Counted from the first letter of the stretch, positions 51,732-61,263 are shown. The stretch is DNA of 64,000 nucleotides from Falsiroseomonas tokyonensis (GCF_019024325.1 NZ_JAFNJS010000003.1:248001-312000); one strand, 5' to 3'. Notes: generated from the letters alone by a model not told the origin. A program made the numbers and translations.

Positions 51732-54653
51732 ATGCTGATCAAGCGCTCCGAGGGCAAGGCCGCACGCCAGCGCCTCGCCGCCGCCTATCAGGGCCTTTCC
51801 TCCGGCGGGCTCGACCGCCGCAGCTTCCTGCGCCAGGCGGGCTTCGCCGGCGCGGGGCTCGCGGCGCTGGGCTCGCTCGGCCCCTCCCGCGCCCAGGCGG
51901 CCGGCGCCGCCACGGGGGTGCAGGACCACAGCCAGCCGGTGCAGCGGATCAAGAACATCTGCACCCATTGCTCGGTCGGCTGCACCGTGACGGCGGAGGT
52001 GCAGAACGGCGTCTGGACCGGGCAGGAGCCGACCTGGGCCAGCCCGATCAACCGCGGCACGCATTGCGCCAAGGGCGCCAGCGTGCGGGAACTGGTGCAT
52101 GGCGACCGCCGCCTGAAGTACCCGATGAAGCTGGTGGGCGGCCAGTGGCAGCGCCTGAGCTGGGACGTGGCGCTGAACGAGATCGCCGAGAAGATGATGA
52201 CGATCCGGCAGGAATCCGGGCCGGACAGCATGTTCCTGCTGGGCAGCGCCAAGTTCAGCAATGAGGGCGCCTACCTGTTCCGCAAGTTCGCCGCCTTCTG
52301 GGGCACGAACTCGGTCGACCACCAGGCGCGCATCTGCCACTCCACCACGGTGGCGGGCGTGGCGAACACCTGGGGCTACGGCGCGCAGACCAATTCCTAC
52401 AACGACATCCGCAATTCCAAGACCATGATCATCATGGGCGGGAATCCGGCGGAGGCGCATCCCGTCAGCCTGCAGCACGTGCTGAGCGGCAAGGAACGCA
52501 ACCGCGCGAATCTGATCGTCATCGATCCGCGCTTCACCCGCACCGCGGCGCATGCCAACGAATACGTCCGCATCCGCCCGGGCACGGACATCCCCATCAT
52601 CTGGGGCATGCTGCACCACATTTTTGCGAACGGCTGGGAAGACAAGACCTTCATCGCGCAGCGCGTCTACGGGATGGAGGAGATCCGGGCCGAATGCGCG
52701 AAGTGGACGCCGGAGGAGGTGGAGCGCGTCACTGGCGTGCCGGGCGCGCAGCTGAGGAAGGTGGCGGAGACCTTTGCCACCCAGAAGCCCTCGACGCTGA
52801 TCTGGTGCATGGGCGCGACGCAGAAGACGGTGGGCACCGCCAATGTGCGCGCCTTCTCCATCCTGCTGCTGGCCACCGGCAATGTCGGCAACAATGGCGG
52901 CGGCGCGAACATCTTCCGCGGCCATTGCAACGTGCAGGGCGCGACCGACTTCGGCCTGGATGTCACCACGCTGCCGGCCTATTACGGGCTGGACGAGAAT
53001 GCCTGGCGGCATTGGTCGCGCGTCTGGAACGTGCGCTACGAGGATATGGTCGCGCGCTTCGACAGCCCGGCGATGATGGGCACCCCGGGCATCCCCACCA
53101 CGCGCTACTTCGATGCGGTGACCCTGCCGAAGAACCAGATCCAGCAGCGCGACCGGCTGCGCGGCATGCTGGTGGTGGGCCATGGCGGCAATACCGTCAC
53201 CCGCATGCCGGAAGCGGTGAAGGGGCTGGAGGCGCTGGACCTGCTGGTCGTCGCCGACCCGCATCCCACCACCTTCGCCGTGCTCGCCGACCGCAAGGAG
53301 AATACCTACCTCCTGCCGGCCAGCACGCAATTCGAATGTGACGGCAGCCGCAGCGCCTCCAACCGCTCGGTCCAATGGGGCAGCCGCATCGTCGCGCCGC
53401 TGTTCGAAAGCAAGACCGACTACGAGCTGATGTACCGCCTGGCCGGCGCGCTGGATGGCGCGGCGGAGCGCAAGGGCATGCCGATCCGCTTCCAGGCAGA
53501 AATGTTCAAGCCCTACGAGATCCGCAACAACGCGCCAACCGCCGAGAGCATCCTGCGCGAAATCAACCGCGGCTCGCTGTCCACCGGCTATTCCGGCCAG
53601 TCGCCGGAACGCCTCAAGCTGCACATGGAACACCAGGACAAGTTCGACCTGGTGACGCTGCGCGGCGCCCCCGGTACGCCGGTGGAGGGCGAGTTCTACG
53701 GCCTGCCCTGGCCCTGCTGGGGCACGCCGGAGATGAAGCACCCCGGCACCCACGTGCTCTACAACACGAACCTCCACGTGAAGAACGGCGGCGGCACGTT
53801 CCGCGCGCGGTTCGGGGTCGAGCGGGAAGGCAAGACGCTGCTGGCGGAAGGCTCCTACTCGCTGGGGTCGGAGATACAGGACGGCTATCCGGAATTCACC
53901 GTGGCCGTGCTGAAGCGCCTCGGCTGGTACGAGGAGCTGACCGAGGCCGAGCGCGGCTGGATCGAATCCAACGGCGGCACCTTCTCCTGGGCCACCGACC
54001 TCTCCTGCGGCATCATTCGCGTCGCCATGGAACATGGCTGCGTCCCCTACGGGAATGCGAAGGCGCGTGCGGTCGCGTGGAACCTGCCGGACCCGGTGCC
54101 GGTGCACCGGGAGCCGATCTACACGCCGCGCACCGACCTGATCGCGCAGTATCCCACCCTGCCGGACCGCCGCGGCTTCCGCCTTCCGCATCTCGGCCAG
54201 TCCGTGCAGAATCGCAGCCACCAAGTGGCGGGCGACTTCCCCATCATCCTCACCTCCGGTCGGCTGGTGGAGTATGAGGGCGGCGGCGAGGAGACACGCT
54301 CCAACAAGTGGCTCGCCGAGCTACAGCAGGACATGTTCGTCGAGATCAACCCGGAGGATGCAAGCGCCCGCAATATCCGGGACGGCCAGTTCGTCTGGGT
54401 GATGGGGCCGGAGAACAATGCCCGCGCCCGGGTGAAGGCGCTGGTGACGCCGCGCGTCGGCCGCGGCGTGGCCTGGATGCCCTTCCATTTCGCCGGCTGG
54501 TTCCAGGGCGTGGACCAGCGCGGCAAGTATCCGCAGGGCACCGACCCGATCGTGCTCGGCGAAAGCGTGAACGCCGTGACCACCTATGGCTATGACCCGG
54601 TGACCTTCATGCAGGAAACCAAGGTCACCCTCTGCCAGATCCGGAGTGCCTGA
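51732..54653 (+). CDS. fdhA: Formate dehydrogenase alpha subunit (molybdopterin, Cys form)
   Basis: This 973-residue catalytic subunit oxidises formate to CO2. It has a twin-arginine signal (LDRRSFLRQAGFAGAGLAAL, about 27-46), so it is exported to the periplasm. A [4Fe-4S] site uses C77, C80, C84 and C112 (CTHCSVGC and HCAKG). The metal ligand is a cysteine, C202 in ARICHSTTV, where some relatives have selenocysteine; no in-frame TGA is present. MGGNPAEAHPVSLQH is the usual molybdopterin contact. The operon order chaperone, Tat protein, alpha, beta, gamma is the membrane-bound FdnGHI/FdoGHI layout. Confidence 0.97.
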   Translation: MLIKRSEGKAARQRLAAAYQGLSSGGLDRRSFLRQAGFAGAGLAALGSLGPSRAQAAGAATGVQDHSQPVQRIKNICTHCSVGCTVTAEVQNGVWTGQEPTWASPINRGTHCAKGASVRELVHGDRRLKYPMKLVGGQWQRLSWDVALNEIAEKMMTIRQESGPDSMFLLGSAKFSNEGAYLFRKFAAFWGTNSVDHQARICHSTTVAGVANTWGYGAQTNSYNDIRNSKTMIIMGGNPAEAHPVSLQHVLSGKERNRANLIVIDPRFTRTAAHANEYVRIRPGTDIPIIWGMLHHIFANGWEDKTFIAQRVYGMEEIRAECAKWTPEEVERVTGVPGAQLRKVAETFATQKPSTLIWCMGATQKTVGTANVRAFSILLLATGNVGNNGGGANIFRGHCNVQGATDFGLDVTTLPAYYGLDENAWRHWSRVWNVRYEDMVARFDSPAMMGTPGIPTTRYFDAVTLPKNQIQQRDRLRGMLVVGHGGNTVTRMPEAVKGLEALDLLVVADPHPTTFAVLADRKENTYLLPASTQFECDGSRSASNRSVQWGSRIVAPLFESKTDYELMYRLAGALDGAAERKGMPIRFQAEMFKPYEIRNNAPTAESILREINRGSLSTGYSGQSPERLKLHMEHQDKFDLVTLRGAPGTPVEGEFYGLPWPCWGTPEMKHPGTHVLYNTNLHVKNGGGTFRARFGVEREGKTLLAEGSYSLGSEIQDGYPEFTVAVLKRLGWYEELTEAERGWIESNGGTFSWATDLSCGIIRVAMEHGCVPYGNAKARAVAWNLPDPVPVHREPIYTPRTDLIAQYPTLPDRRGFRLPHLGQSVQNRSHQVAGDFPIILTSGRLVEYEGGGEETRSNKWLAELQQDMFVEINPEDASARNIRDGQFVWVMGPENNARARVKALVTPRVGRGVAWMPFHFAGWFQGVDQRGKYPQGTDPIVLGESVNAVTTYGYDPVTFMQETKVTLCQIRSA

Positions 54654-54655
54654 CC

Positions 54656-55252
54656 ATGGCGCGCATGAAGTTCCTCTGTGACAGCGACCGCTGCATCGAA
54701 TGCAACGCCTGCGTCACCGCCTGCAAGAACGAGCACGAGGTGCCCTGGGGCATCAATCGCCGCCGCGTCGTCACCATTAATGACGGACGGCCCGGCGAGC
54801 GCTCCATCTCCATGGCCTGCATGCACTGCACCGATGCGCCTTGCGCCGCGGTCTGTCCGGTCAGCTGCTTCTACACGACGGCCGATGCCATCGTGCTGCA
54901 CGACAAGGACCTGTGCATCGGCTGCGGCTATTGCTTCTACGCCTGCCCGTTCGGGGCGCCGCAATATCCGCGCGTCGGCAATTTCGGTGGCCGCGGCAAG
55001 ATGGACAAATGCACCTACTGCGCCGGCGGGCCGCAGCAGGACAACACCATCGTCGAATATACGCAGTACGGCTCCAACCGCATCGCCGAAGGCAAGCTGC
55101 CGCTCTGCGCCGAGATGTGCAGCACGAAGGCGCTGCTGGCCGGTGATGGCGAGATGATCGCCACCATCTACCGCGAGCGCGTGCAAGCCCGCGGCTACGG
55201 CGCCGGCGCCTGGGGCTGGCGCACCGCCTATCGCGAGACGGTGACGGTATGA
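54656..55252 (+). CDS. fdhB: Formate dehydrogenase beta subunit (four 4Fe-4S clusters)
   Basis: This 198-residue iron-sulfur subunit passes electrons from the alpha to the gamma subunit. Ferredoxin motifs are CIECNACVTACKNEHEVPWG, CMHCTDAPCAAVCPV, CIGCGYCFYACPFGAPQYP and a last set around CTYC and CAEMC. It begins two bases after fdhA. Unlike E. coli FdnH it lacks a C-terminal membrane anchor, which is common in alphaproteobacterial forms. Confidence 0.95.
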   Translation: MARMKFLCDSDRCIECNACVTACKNEHEVPWGINRRRVVTINDGRPGERSISMACMHCTDAPCAAVCPVSCFYTTADAIVLHDKDLCIGCGYCFYACPFGAPQYPRVGNFGGRGKMDKCTYCAGGPQQDNTIVEYTQYGSNRIAEGKLPLCAEMCSTKALLAGDGEMIATIYRERVQARGYGAGAWGWRTAYRETVTV

Positions 55253-56442
55253 CCCGCCTCGCTTTTGCGCTGGCGCTGCTGCTGGCGGCGCCGGCCTTCG
55301 GCCAGTCCCAGCCCGGCGCACCTGCCGCCGGCGCGCCGGAAATCCAGGCCCCGGTGCCGGAGGTTGGCGCCGGCCGCGGCGCGCAACCGGCCGGCCAGGT
55401 GCCGGAATCGACGGCGACCGGCGATCGGCCCACCGGCCAGCAGCCGACCCCCGCGGCCCAGGCCGTGACCGCGCCGCAGCCGCGCCAGCCCTCCGCCCAG
55501 GCCCCGACGCCTGCCCCCTTCAGCGACCGCGGTCAGCCTTCGGCCGAGGAGCTGGAACTGCAGGCCGCGCTGCGCGGCGAACGCATCAGCGGCCGCATCA
55601 CCATCCCGGACCGCCAGGCCGGCAACCTGATCCAGCCGGAAGGGCGGGATTGGCGCGACTTCCACAACCGCACCCTCACCTGGGTGGGCGGTGTCGCCGT
55701 GCTGGGCATGCTGGCGATCCTGGCGCTGTTCTTCCTGGTGAAGGGGCGGCTGGAAGTGGAAGCCGGCCCCGCCGGCCGCACCATCCAGCGCTTCAACCTG
55801 TTCGAGCGCGTGGCGCATTGGATGACAGCCTCCAGCTTCGTGGTGCTCGGCCTGTCCGGCCTGAACCTGACCTTCGGCCGCTTCCTGCTGCTGCCGCTGA
55901 TCGGGCCGGAGGCTTTCACCGCCGTCAGCCTCTGGGGCAAGATCGCGCACAACTACCTGGCCTTCCCCTTCACGCTCGGCATCGTCCTGCTTTTCCTGAT
56001 CTGGGTGCGCGACAATATCCCGAACAAGCTCGACATCGCCTGGCTGAAGGCCGGCGGCGGCTTCGTCGGCCATGCGCATCCGGATGCGCATCGCTTCAAC
56101 GCCGGGCAGAAGGCTGTGTTCTGGATTACGGTGCTGGGCGGCACGCTGGTGGCCGTCTCCGGCTATGTGCTGATCTTCCCCTTCGCCGTCACCGATATCG
56201 CCGGGCAGCAGCTGGCGCATACGGTGCACGGCATCCTTTCCGTGCTCATGGTCGCCGTCATGCTGGGCCATATCTATATCGGCTCGCTGGGCATGAAGGG
56301 CGCCTTCGATGCCATGGGCTCGGGCGAGGTCGACCTGAATTGGGCGCGGGAGCACCACAACCTGTGGGTGGAGGAGGAGCTGTCCAAGGCCCGCACCACC
56401 GTTACCGGGCCGAATGCGCCGCGCCCGCTCGGCGCCGACTGA
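55249..56442 (+). CDS. fdhC: Formate dehydrogenase gamma subunit (cytochrome b)
   Basis: This 397-residue subunit anchors the enzyme and delivers electrons to quinone. It starts with a signal peptide (RLAFALALLLAAPAFGQSQ), then has an unusually long proline/alanine-rich region (about 20-95), and then about five hydrophobic helices from residue 145 on. Histidines in VAHWMTA, KIAHNY and LAHTVHGIL are likely heme ligands. Its ATG overlaps the fdhB stop (ATGA). It is followed by a strong terminator. Confidence 0.94.
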   Translation: MTRLAFALALLLAAPAFGQSQPGAPAAGAPEIQAPVPEVGAGRGAQPAGQVPESTATGDRPTGQQPTPAAQAVTAPQPRQPSAQAPTPAPFSDRGQPSAEELELQAALRGERISGRITIPDRQAGNLIQPEGRDWRDFHNRTLTWVGGVAVLGMLAILALFFLVKGRLEVEAGPAGRTIQRFNLFERVAHWMTASSFVVLGLSGLNLTFGRFLLLPLIGPEAFTAVSLWGKIAHNYLAFPFTLGIVLLFLIWVRDNIPNKLDIAWLKAGGGFVGHAHPDAHRFNAGQKAVFWITVLGGTLVAVSGYVLIFPFAVTDIAGQQLAHTVHGILSVLMVAVMLGHIYIGSLGMKGAFDAMGSGEVDLNWAREHHNLWVEEELSKARTTVTGPNAPRPLGAD

Positions 56443-56463
56443 ACCAGGCCCCTTGCCGAAGCC

Positions 56464-56503
56464 GGGCCGGCCGTGGTGAAGCCATGGCCGGCCCTTTTCG
56501 TTT
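56464..56503 (+). terminator. Rho-independent terminator after fdhC
   Basis: A GC-rich stem (GGGCCGGCC at 56464-56472 paired with GGCCGGCCC at 56486-56494, extended inward by four more pairs) is followed by TTTTCGTTT. This is a classical intrinsic terminator 22 bases after the fdhC stop. Any mobB transcription would need readthrough or a promoter between the hairpin and 56522. Confidence 0.85.
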
Positions 56504-56521
56504 CAACGGGATTCCACGACC

Positions 56522-57025
56522 TTGCGCCTGATCGGACTGGCGGGCTGGAGCGGCTCCGGCAAGACCACGCTGCTGAGCCGGCTGATCCCGGAACTCGCCG
56601 CCCGCGGCGTCGCCGTCTCCACCGTGAAGCATGCGCATCACCACTTCGACGTGGACCGCCCGGGCAAGGATAGCTTCGTGCATCGCGAATCCGGCGCGCG
56701 GCAGGTGCTGGTCTCCTCCGCCCGCCGCTGGGCACTGATGACGGAGCTGCGCGGCGCCGCGGAACCGCCGCTGACCGAGCTGCTGGCGCGGCTCGATGCG
56801 GTGGACCTGGTGATCGTCGAGGGCTTCAAGCGCGACCCGCATCCGAAGATCGAGGTGTTCCGGGACGCCAATGCCAAGCCCTGGCTGCATCCGGAGGATC
56901 CGGCGATCATCGGCATCGCCGCGGATGTGGCGCCGCCAGCCGGCCGTCTGCCGCATCTGCACCTGGACGATGTGGCCGGGATCGCCGATCTGGTGCTGGC
57001 GCGGGCCGTGACGCTGCGCGGGTGA
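56522..57025 (+). CDS. mobB: Molybdopterin-guanine dinucleotide biosynthesis protein B
   Basis: This protein of about 167 residues is a P-loop GTPase with GWSGSGKTTLLSRLIPEL, VSTVKHAHHHFDVDRPGKDS and VDLVIVEGFKRDPHPKIEVF, all MobB signatures. It helps attach GMP to molybdopterin for enzymes such as formate dehydrogenase. The start codon is TTG at 56522. moeA follows after 13 bases. Confidence 0.93.
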   Translation: MRLIGLAGWSGSGKTTLLSRLIPELAARGVAVSTVKHAHHHFDVDRPGKDSFVHRESGARQVLVSSARRWALMTELRGAAEPPLTELLARLDAVDLVIVEGFKRDPHPKIEVFRDANAKPWLHPEDPAIIGIAADVAPPAGRLPHLHLDDVAGIADLVLARAVTLRG

Positions 57026-57038
57026 GGGGGAGGCCGGC

Positions 57039-58286
57039 ATGGCGCAGCTGAGCGACGACTGCTTCGCCTTCGGCGGGAAGCTGATGTCGGTGGAGCAGGC
57101 GCAGGCTCTGATCGCCGAACGCATCCCGCCGCTGGCGGAGGTCGAGCCGGCCGGGCTGCGCCAGGCGCTGGGCCGCGTGCTGGCCGAGGATCTGCGCGCG
57201 CCGCTGCCGCTGCCGCCCTTCTTCAATTCCGCGGTCGATGGCTATGCCTTTCGCCACGCCGACCTGGCGGCGGAGGGCGAGACGCGCCTGCCCATCGCGG
57301 CGCGCCTGCAGGCCGGCCAGGCCGCCGCCCCCATTGCCCCCGGCACCGCCATCCGCATCTTCACCGGCGCGCCCATGCCGGACGGCGCCGATACCGTGAT
57401 GATGCAGGAGGATGCGCGGGAGGAGGATGGCGCCGTGCTGCTGCTGCCCGGCCTGAAGCGCGGCGCCAATTGCCGCCCGGCGGGGGAGGATGTGGCCCGG
57501 GGCGCGCTCGCCCTGCCGGCCGGGCGTCGGCTGCTGCCGCAGGATCTCGGCCTGGCCGCCGCGCTGGGCCTGACGCAGCTGCCGGTGCGGCGGCGGGTGC
57601 GCGTCGGCGTCTTCTCGACGGGTGACGAATTGGCGGAGCCGGGGCGCCCCCTCGGCGCGGCGCAGACCTATGACTCCAACCGCTTCACCCTGCTGGCGCT
57701 GCTGGACGGGCTGCCGGTGGCGGCGAGCGACCTCGGCATTTTGGCCGACGAGCCCCAGGCCACCGCTGCGGCGCTGACCGCTGCCGCGGCCACCCACGAC
57801 CTGCTGCTGACCTCGGGCGGCGTCTCGACCGGGGAGGCCGACCATGTGAAGGCCGCGATCGACCAGGGCGGGCGGCTGGTCTTCTGGCGGCTGGCCATCA
57901 AGCCGGGGCGGCCGGCAGCCATGGGGGTGATCGGCGGCACGCCGGTGGTGGGGCTGCCCGGCAATCCGGTGGCCGCCGTCGTCACCTTCCTGCACCTGGC
58001 CCGCCCGCTGGTGCTGCGCCTGGCCGGCGCGCTGCCGGAGGCGCTGCCCCGCTTCCCGGCCGAGGCGGCCTTCGCCTATCGCAAGAAGGCCGGTCGGCGC
58101 GAATATGTGCGCGTGCGCCTGTCCGAAGGCGACGGCCTGCCGCGGGCGGAAAAATTCGCGCGGGAGGGGGCGGGCCTGCTGACCTCGCTGACGCAATCCG
58201 ACGCGCTGGCCGAACTGCCGGAGGAGGTCACCAGTGTGGCCCCAGGCGACCGGATCCGGGTGCTGCCCTTCCGCGGGATGTTCTGA
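57039..58286 (+). CDS. moeA: Molybdopterin molybdenumtransferase
   Basis: This 415-residue enzyme inserts molybdate into molybdopterin. It contains FFNSAVDGYAF, FTGAPMPDGADTVMMQED, GVFSTGDELAEPG, TSGGVSTGEADHVK and VGLPGNPVAAVVTFLH, all typical of MoeA, with the C-terminal domain after 330. Start ATG at 57039. It forms an operon with mobB and serves the formate dehydrogenase made just upstream. Confidence 0.96.
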   Translation: MAQLSDDCFAFGGKLMSVEQAQALIAERIPPLAEVEPAGLRQALGRVLAEDLRAPLPLPPFFNSAVDGYAFRHADLAAEGETRLPIAARLQAGQAAAPIAPGTAIRIFTGAPMPDGADTVMMQEDAREEDGAVLLLPGLKRGANCRPAGEDVARGALALPAGRRLLPQDLGLAAALGLTQLPVRRRVRVGVFSTGDELAEPGRPLGAAQTYDSNRFTLLALLDGLPVAASDLGILADEPQATAAALTAAAATHDLLLTSGGVSTGEADHVKAAIDQGGRLVFWRLAIKPGRPAAMGVIGGTPVVGLPGNPVAAVVTFLHLARPLVLRLAGALPEALPRFPAEAAFAYRKKAGRREYVRVRLSEGDGLPRAEKFAREGAGLLTSLTQSDALAELPEEVTSVAPGDRIRVLPFRGMF

Positions 58287-58289
58287 CGC

Positions 58290-58415
58290 CTACAGCCGCA
58301 CGCCCTGCGTCGTGTAGCGCTGGTCGGCGGTCTGCTGGAAGTTGCGGTCCAGCACGGCATAGGCGCCGATGGCCAGGATGATGGCGGCGAAGGTGCCGAG
58401 CAGCACGGATTTCAT
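58290..58415 (-). CDS. Small conserved single-helix membrane protein
   Basis: This 41-residue protein starts MKSVLLGTFAAIILAIGAYA, one membrane helix, and ends FQQTADQRYTTQGVRL. I recall similar short proteins in other alphaproteobacteria with the same polar C-terminus, so it is probably a real gene rather than noise. It is convergent with moeA, three bases apart, and upstream lies mobA in the same direction. Function unknown. Confidence 0.65.
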   Translation of the reverse strand: MKSVLLGTFAAIILAIGAYAVLDRNFQQTADQRYTTQGVRL

Positions 58416-58456
58416 GCGGGCGTTCCCAGGGGCTTGGACCTGCCCATGGTATCGGG

Positions 58457-59083
58457 TCAGTCCGGCGCCGTTGCAAGGGCCGCGAGCATCGCCTCCGCCT
58501 CGGCGAGATCTTCGGGCGCATTGGCGTTGAAGAAGGGGTCGATGGGCGTGCTCGGCCAATCGGCATGGGCGATGCCGTGGCGTGCCGTCCAGCGGTCGAT
58601 CTTGCGTTCGCCGGCGGCCAGCGCGGCGCGCAGGTCCTCGCGCAGCGCGACGGGCCAGAGGCCGATCGGCGGATGCGCCTGGCCGGCGGACCGCGCGCAG
58701 GCCAGCGGCACCGCCGCCGCTTGCCGCGCCGCATGCAGCCGCGCCACCAGGTCGGCCGGGATCAGCGGGGAATCGCCGGGCACGGAGACCACCCAGGGGC
58801 AGTCGGGCCGCTCCGCCGCCGCCCAGTCCAGCGCGGCCAGGATTCCGGCCAGCGGGCCGGGATGGTCCGGCAGCCCATCCGGCACCACCGGCAGGCCCCA
58901 GCCGGCAAATCGGCCCGGATCGCCGTTGGCGTTCAGGATGGTGTCCGCCACCTGCGACCGCAGCCGTTCCAGCACATGGTCCAGCAACGGCCGACCCGCG
59001 AGCAGGCGGAGCGGCTTGTCGCCGCCCCCCATGCGCCGGGCCAGCCCGCCCGCCAGCACCACGGCAAGCGTGCTATCCGGCAT
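58457..59083 (-). CDS. mobA: Molybdenum cofactor guanylyltransferase
   Basis: This enzyme of about 208 residues transfers GMP to molybdopterin. It starts [20 protein letters not shown] with the nucleotide-binding [16 protein letters not shown] motif, then [13 protein letters not shown] and [12 protein letters not shown]. The ATG at 59083 lies inside the end of fdhD (11-base overlap); the frame to 59146 overlaps fdhD further and is rejected. Confidence 0.93.
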   Translation of the reverse strand: MPDSTLAVVLAGGLARRMGGGDKPLRLLAGRPLLDHVLERLRSQVADTILNANGDPGRFAGWGLPVVPDGLPDHPGPLAGILAALDWAAAERPDCPWVVSVPGDSPLIPADLVARLHAARQAAAVPLACARSAGQAHPPIGLWPVALREDLRAALAAGERKIDRWTARHGIAHADWPSTPIDPFFNANAPEDLAEAEAMLAALATAPD

Positions 59084-59963
59084 CGGCCGCACCCATCGCC
59101 TCGGCGCTGTTCTTGCGCCAGTGCTTCGCCGATTCCTCCGGCACATGCGCGAGGTCCGCGTCGAAGACCAGGCGCTGCTCGCCGGCCAGCGCCATGAACC
59201 GCTTGCCCTTGCAGCGGCCGATCAGGGTCAGGTTCGCCTCCCGCGCCAGTTCCACTCCCCAGGCGGTGAAGCCGGAGCGGGAGAGCAGGATGGGGATGCC
59301 CATGCGGACGGTCTTGATCACCATCTCCGAGGTCAGCCGGCCGGTGGTGTAGAAGATCTTGTCCTCCGGCGCCTCCTGCTCCCGGAACATCCAGCCGGCG
59401 ATCTTGTCCACGGCGTTGTGGCGGCCGACGTCCTCCATATAGACGATCGGCTCATCCTCCCGGCACAGCGCGCAGCCATGGATGGCGCCGGCCTCCAGGT
59501 ACAGGCTGGGCAGGGTATTGATCCGGTGCAGCAGGCGATACAGCCAGGAGGTGCGCAGCTGCGCCGCCTCCGGCAGCCGCACGCCGGCAAAATCCTCCAT
59601 GAGATCGCCAAAGGCGGTGCCCTGGGCGCAGCCGGAGGTCAGCGTCTTCTTGCGCAGCTTGGCCTCGAAGTCGGTCTTCGCCTCGGTGCGGACGACGACC
59701 ACGGCCAGGTCCTCGTCATACTCCACCCCGGTGACGCGATCCGCCCGGCGCAGCATGCCCTGGTTCAGCAGATAGCCCAGCGCCAGCTCCTCCGGCCGGT
59801 CCAGGATCGTCATCATGGTGACGATCTCCTGCCCGTTGAGATAGAGCGTGAGCGGACGCTCCACCGTGACGCTGGTCTCGATCGCCCGGCCGGTCTGGTC
59901 GAGGCCGGTGAGGCGGCGGGTCAGGCGGGGATCGGTCGGGTCGGGTTGGACGCGAAGGGACAT
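59073..59963 (-). CDS. fdhD: Formate dehydrogenase accessory sulfurtransferase
   Basis: This 296-residue protein passes sulfur from IscS to the molybdenum cofactor of formate dehydrogenase. It has [18 protein letters not shown] near the start, [20 protein letters not shown] in the middle and [20 protein letters not shown] near the end, all FdhD-typical. The cysteine loop reads [10 protein letters not shown], with one cysteine instead of the CxxC pair of the E. coli protein. It is transcribed with mobA away from the LuxR gene. Confidence 0.93.
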   Translation of the reverse strand: MSLRVQPDPTDPRLTRRLTGLDQTGRAIETSVTVERPLTLYLNGQEIVTMMTILDRPEELALGYLLNQGMLRRADRVTGVEYDEDLAVVVVRTEAKTDFEAKLRKKTLTSGCAQGTAFGDLMEDFAGVRLPEAAQLRTSWLYRLLHRINTLPSLYLEAGAIHGCALCREDEPIVYMEDVGRHNAVDKIAGWMFREQEAPEDKIFYTTGRLTSEMVIKTVRMGIPILLSRSGFTAWGVELAREANLTLIGRCKGKRFMALAGEQRLVFDADLAHVPEESAKHWRKNSAEAMGAADAG

Positions 59964-60056
59964 GCGGCCAAGGTGGCGGGCGGCCCTGGCGGGCGCAAGA
60001 AGGCCGCCTGGGCGCCCGAAGAAATCCGCGAATCCGGCGTTGCAGGACGATTACAC

Positions 60057-60090
60057 GATCACGTCGCTGTGCTATTATTAATACGTGATC
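60057..60090. promoter_or_regulatory. Inverted repeat in AT-rich gap upstream of the LuxR gene
   Basis: GATCACGT (60057-60064) and ACGTGATC (60083-60090) are perfect 8-base arms separated by an AT-rich 18-base spacer (GCTATTATTAAT core). The site lies in the 121-base gap between the divergent fdhD and luxR-type genes, so it may control one or both. It overlaps a possible GTG start at 60085, which argues for the later ATG. Confidence 0.45.
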
Positions 60091-60102
60091 AACCTTTCCA
60101 AG

Positions 60103-61245
60103 ATGTCCGACCTCTCCTCGCCCGAGGGTTTTGCGCTGGATCTCTATGCCGCGGTGCTGGAAGGCCGCAGCCTGGCGGATGCCGTCGCGCCCCTGGCGCG
60201 CGCGCTGGAAACCAGCACCCATGCGGTGCATCTCATGCAATACGAGGCCGGCGAGCTGCGGGAAAGCCGCTGCGATGGCGGCGGCCTGGCGGCGGATGTG
60301 ACCGCGGAATATGAGGGTCACTGGATCCACCACGATCCCTGGGCCCTGGCCGCCAGCCGGGCCGGGGAGGGTGTGGTGAACCTGGGCCGGGTCGTGCCGA
60401 TGGAGGCCTATCGGAAGGCCGCGATCTGGCGGGACTGGAAGGCCAAGCGCGACGGTGCCTTCCACTGCCTCTCCGCCCTGATGCAGGGGCCCGATGGCAC
60501 GGTGGGGCGGATCGCCTTCCACCGGTCGGTCCGCGCCCAGGCCTTCGGCACGGCGGAGGAAGCGCTGCTCGCGCCGCTGTTTCCGCATCTGCGCCGCGCC
60601 CTGGTGGCGGAAGCGCGGCTGTCCGCCGGTGGCTGGCAGACGGCGCGGGCCATGCGGGCGGGCTTCGCGGCCCTGCCGCAGGGGGTGGTGCTGATGGACC
60701 GGCAGCGCCGCATCGTACTGACCAATCCGGCGATCGAGGCCATGGCCCGCCGGGGGGATGGCCTGGCGCTGGCGCCGGAGGGTGGCCTGGCCACGCGGGA
60801 TCCAGAGGCACGGCAGGCGCTGGCGCGGGCCGTGGGCTCCGCCGTCGCGGCGATCTCGGGCAAGGTGAAGATGATGCCGGATGCCGCCAGCGTGGCCCTG
60901 CCGCGTCCGGACCATGCCGCGCCCTACCTGGTCCAGGCGCTGCCGCTGAAGCGGGTCGAGGCGCCCGGCATGCCGGAAGGTTTTTGCGGCGTCATGCTGA
61001 TGGTCTCGGATGATACCATCCGGCCACGCCCGCGGGCGCCCCTGCTGCGCCAGGCCTTCGGCCTGACGCCGGCCGAAGCTTCCCTTGCGGCGGCGCTGGC
61101 CGCCGGGCGGACTCCGGCCCAGCATGCTGCAACGCGCAAGATCGCCCTGGAGACGGTGCATGCGCAGCTGGCGGGCGTGCGGCGCAAGACCGGCTGCCGG
61201 CGCCTGACGGATCTGATGGCCCTGCTGGGACGCTTCGCCGCCTGA
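60103..61245 (+). CDS. LuxR-type (HTH) transcriptional regulator
   Basis: This protein of about 380 residues has no recognised N-terminal input domain (about 1-190), a PAS-like middle (GVVLMDRQRRIVLTNPAIEA near 205) and a C-terminal LuxR-type helix-turn-helix (AFGLTPAEASLAAALAAGRT, ATRKIALETVHAQLAGVRRK, TGCRRLTDLMALL). I use the ATG at 60103; a GTG at 60085 is six codons earlier. It is divergent from fdhD/mobA and is the only regulator near the formate dehydrogenase genes, so control of that locus is possible but unproven. Confidence 0.82.
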   Translation: MSDLSSPEGFALDLYAAVLEGRSLADAVAPLARALETSTHAVHLMQYEAGELRESRCDGGGLAADVTAEYEGHWIHHDPWALAASRAGEGVVNLGRVVPMEAYRKAAIWRDWKAKRDGAFHCLSALMQGPDGTVGRIAFHRSVRAQAFGTAEEALLAPLFPHLRRALVAEARLSAGGWQTARAMRAGFAALPQGVVLMDRQRRIVLTNPAIEAMARRGDGLALAPEGGLATRDPEARQALARAVGSAVAAISGKVKMMPDAASVALPRPDHAAPYLVQALPLKRVEAPGMPEGFCGVMLMVSDDTIRPRPRAPLLRQAFGLTPAEASLAAALAAGRTPAQHAATRKIALETVHAQLAGVRRKTGCRRLTDLMALLGRFAA

Positions 61246-61263
61246 GACGGGACGCGCTGCGCT

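Noticed and set aside
52335-52337. Possible selenocysteine in the formate dehydrogenase
   Set aside because: The codon at the metal-ligand position is TGC (cysteine), and there is no in-frame TGA within the gene.
50733-54224. A 1163-codon open frame on the minus strand opposite fdhA
   Set aside because: It is antisense to a clear formate dehydrogenase gene. In such GC-rich DNA, long open frames appear opposite real genes, and its translation is rich in His, Arg and Gln with no known domain.
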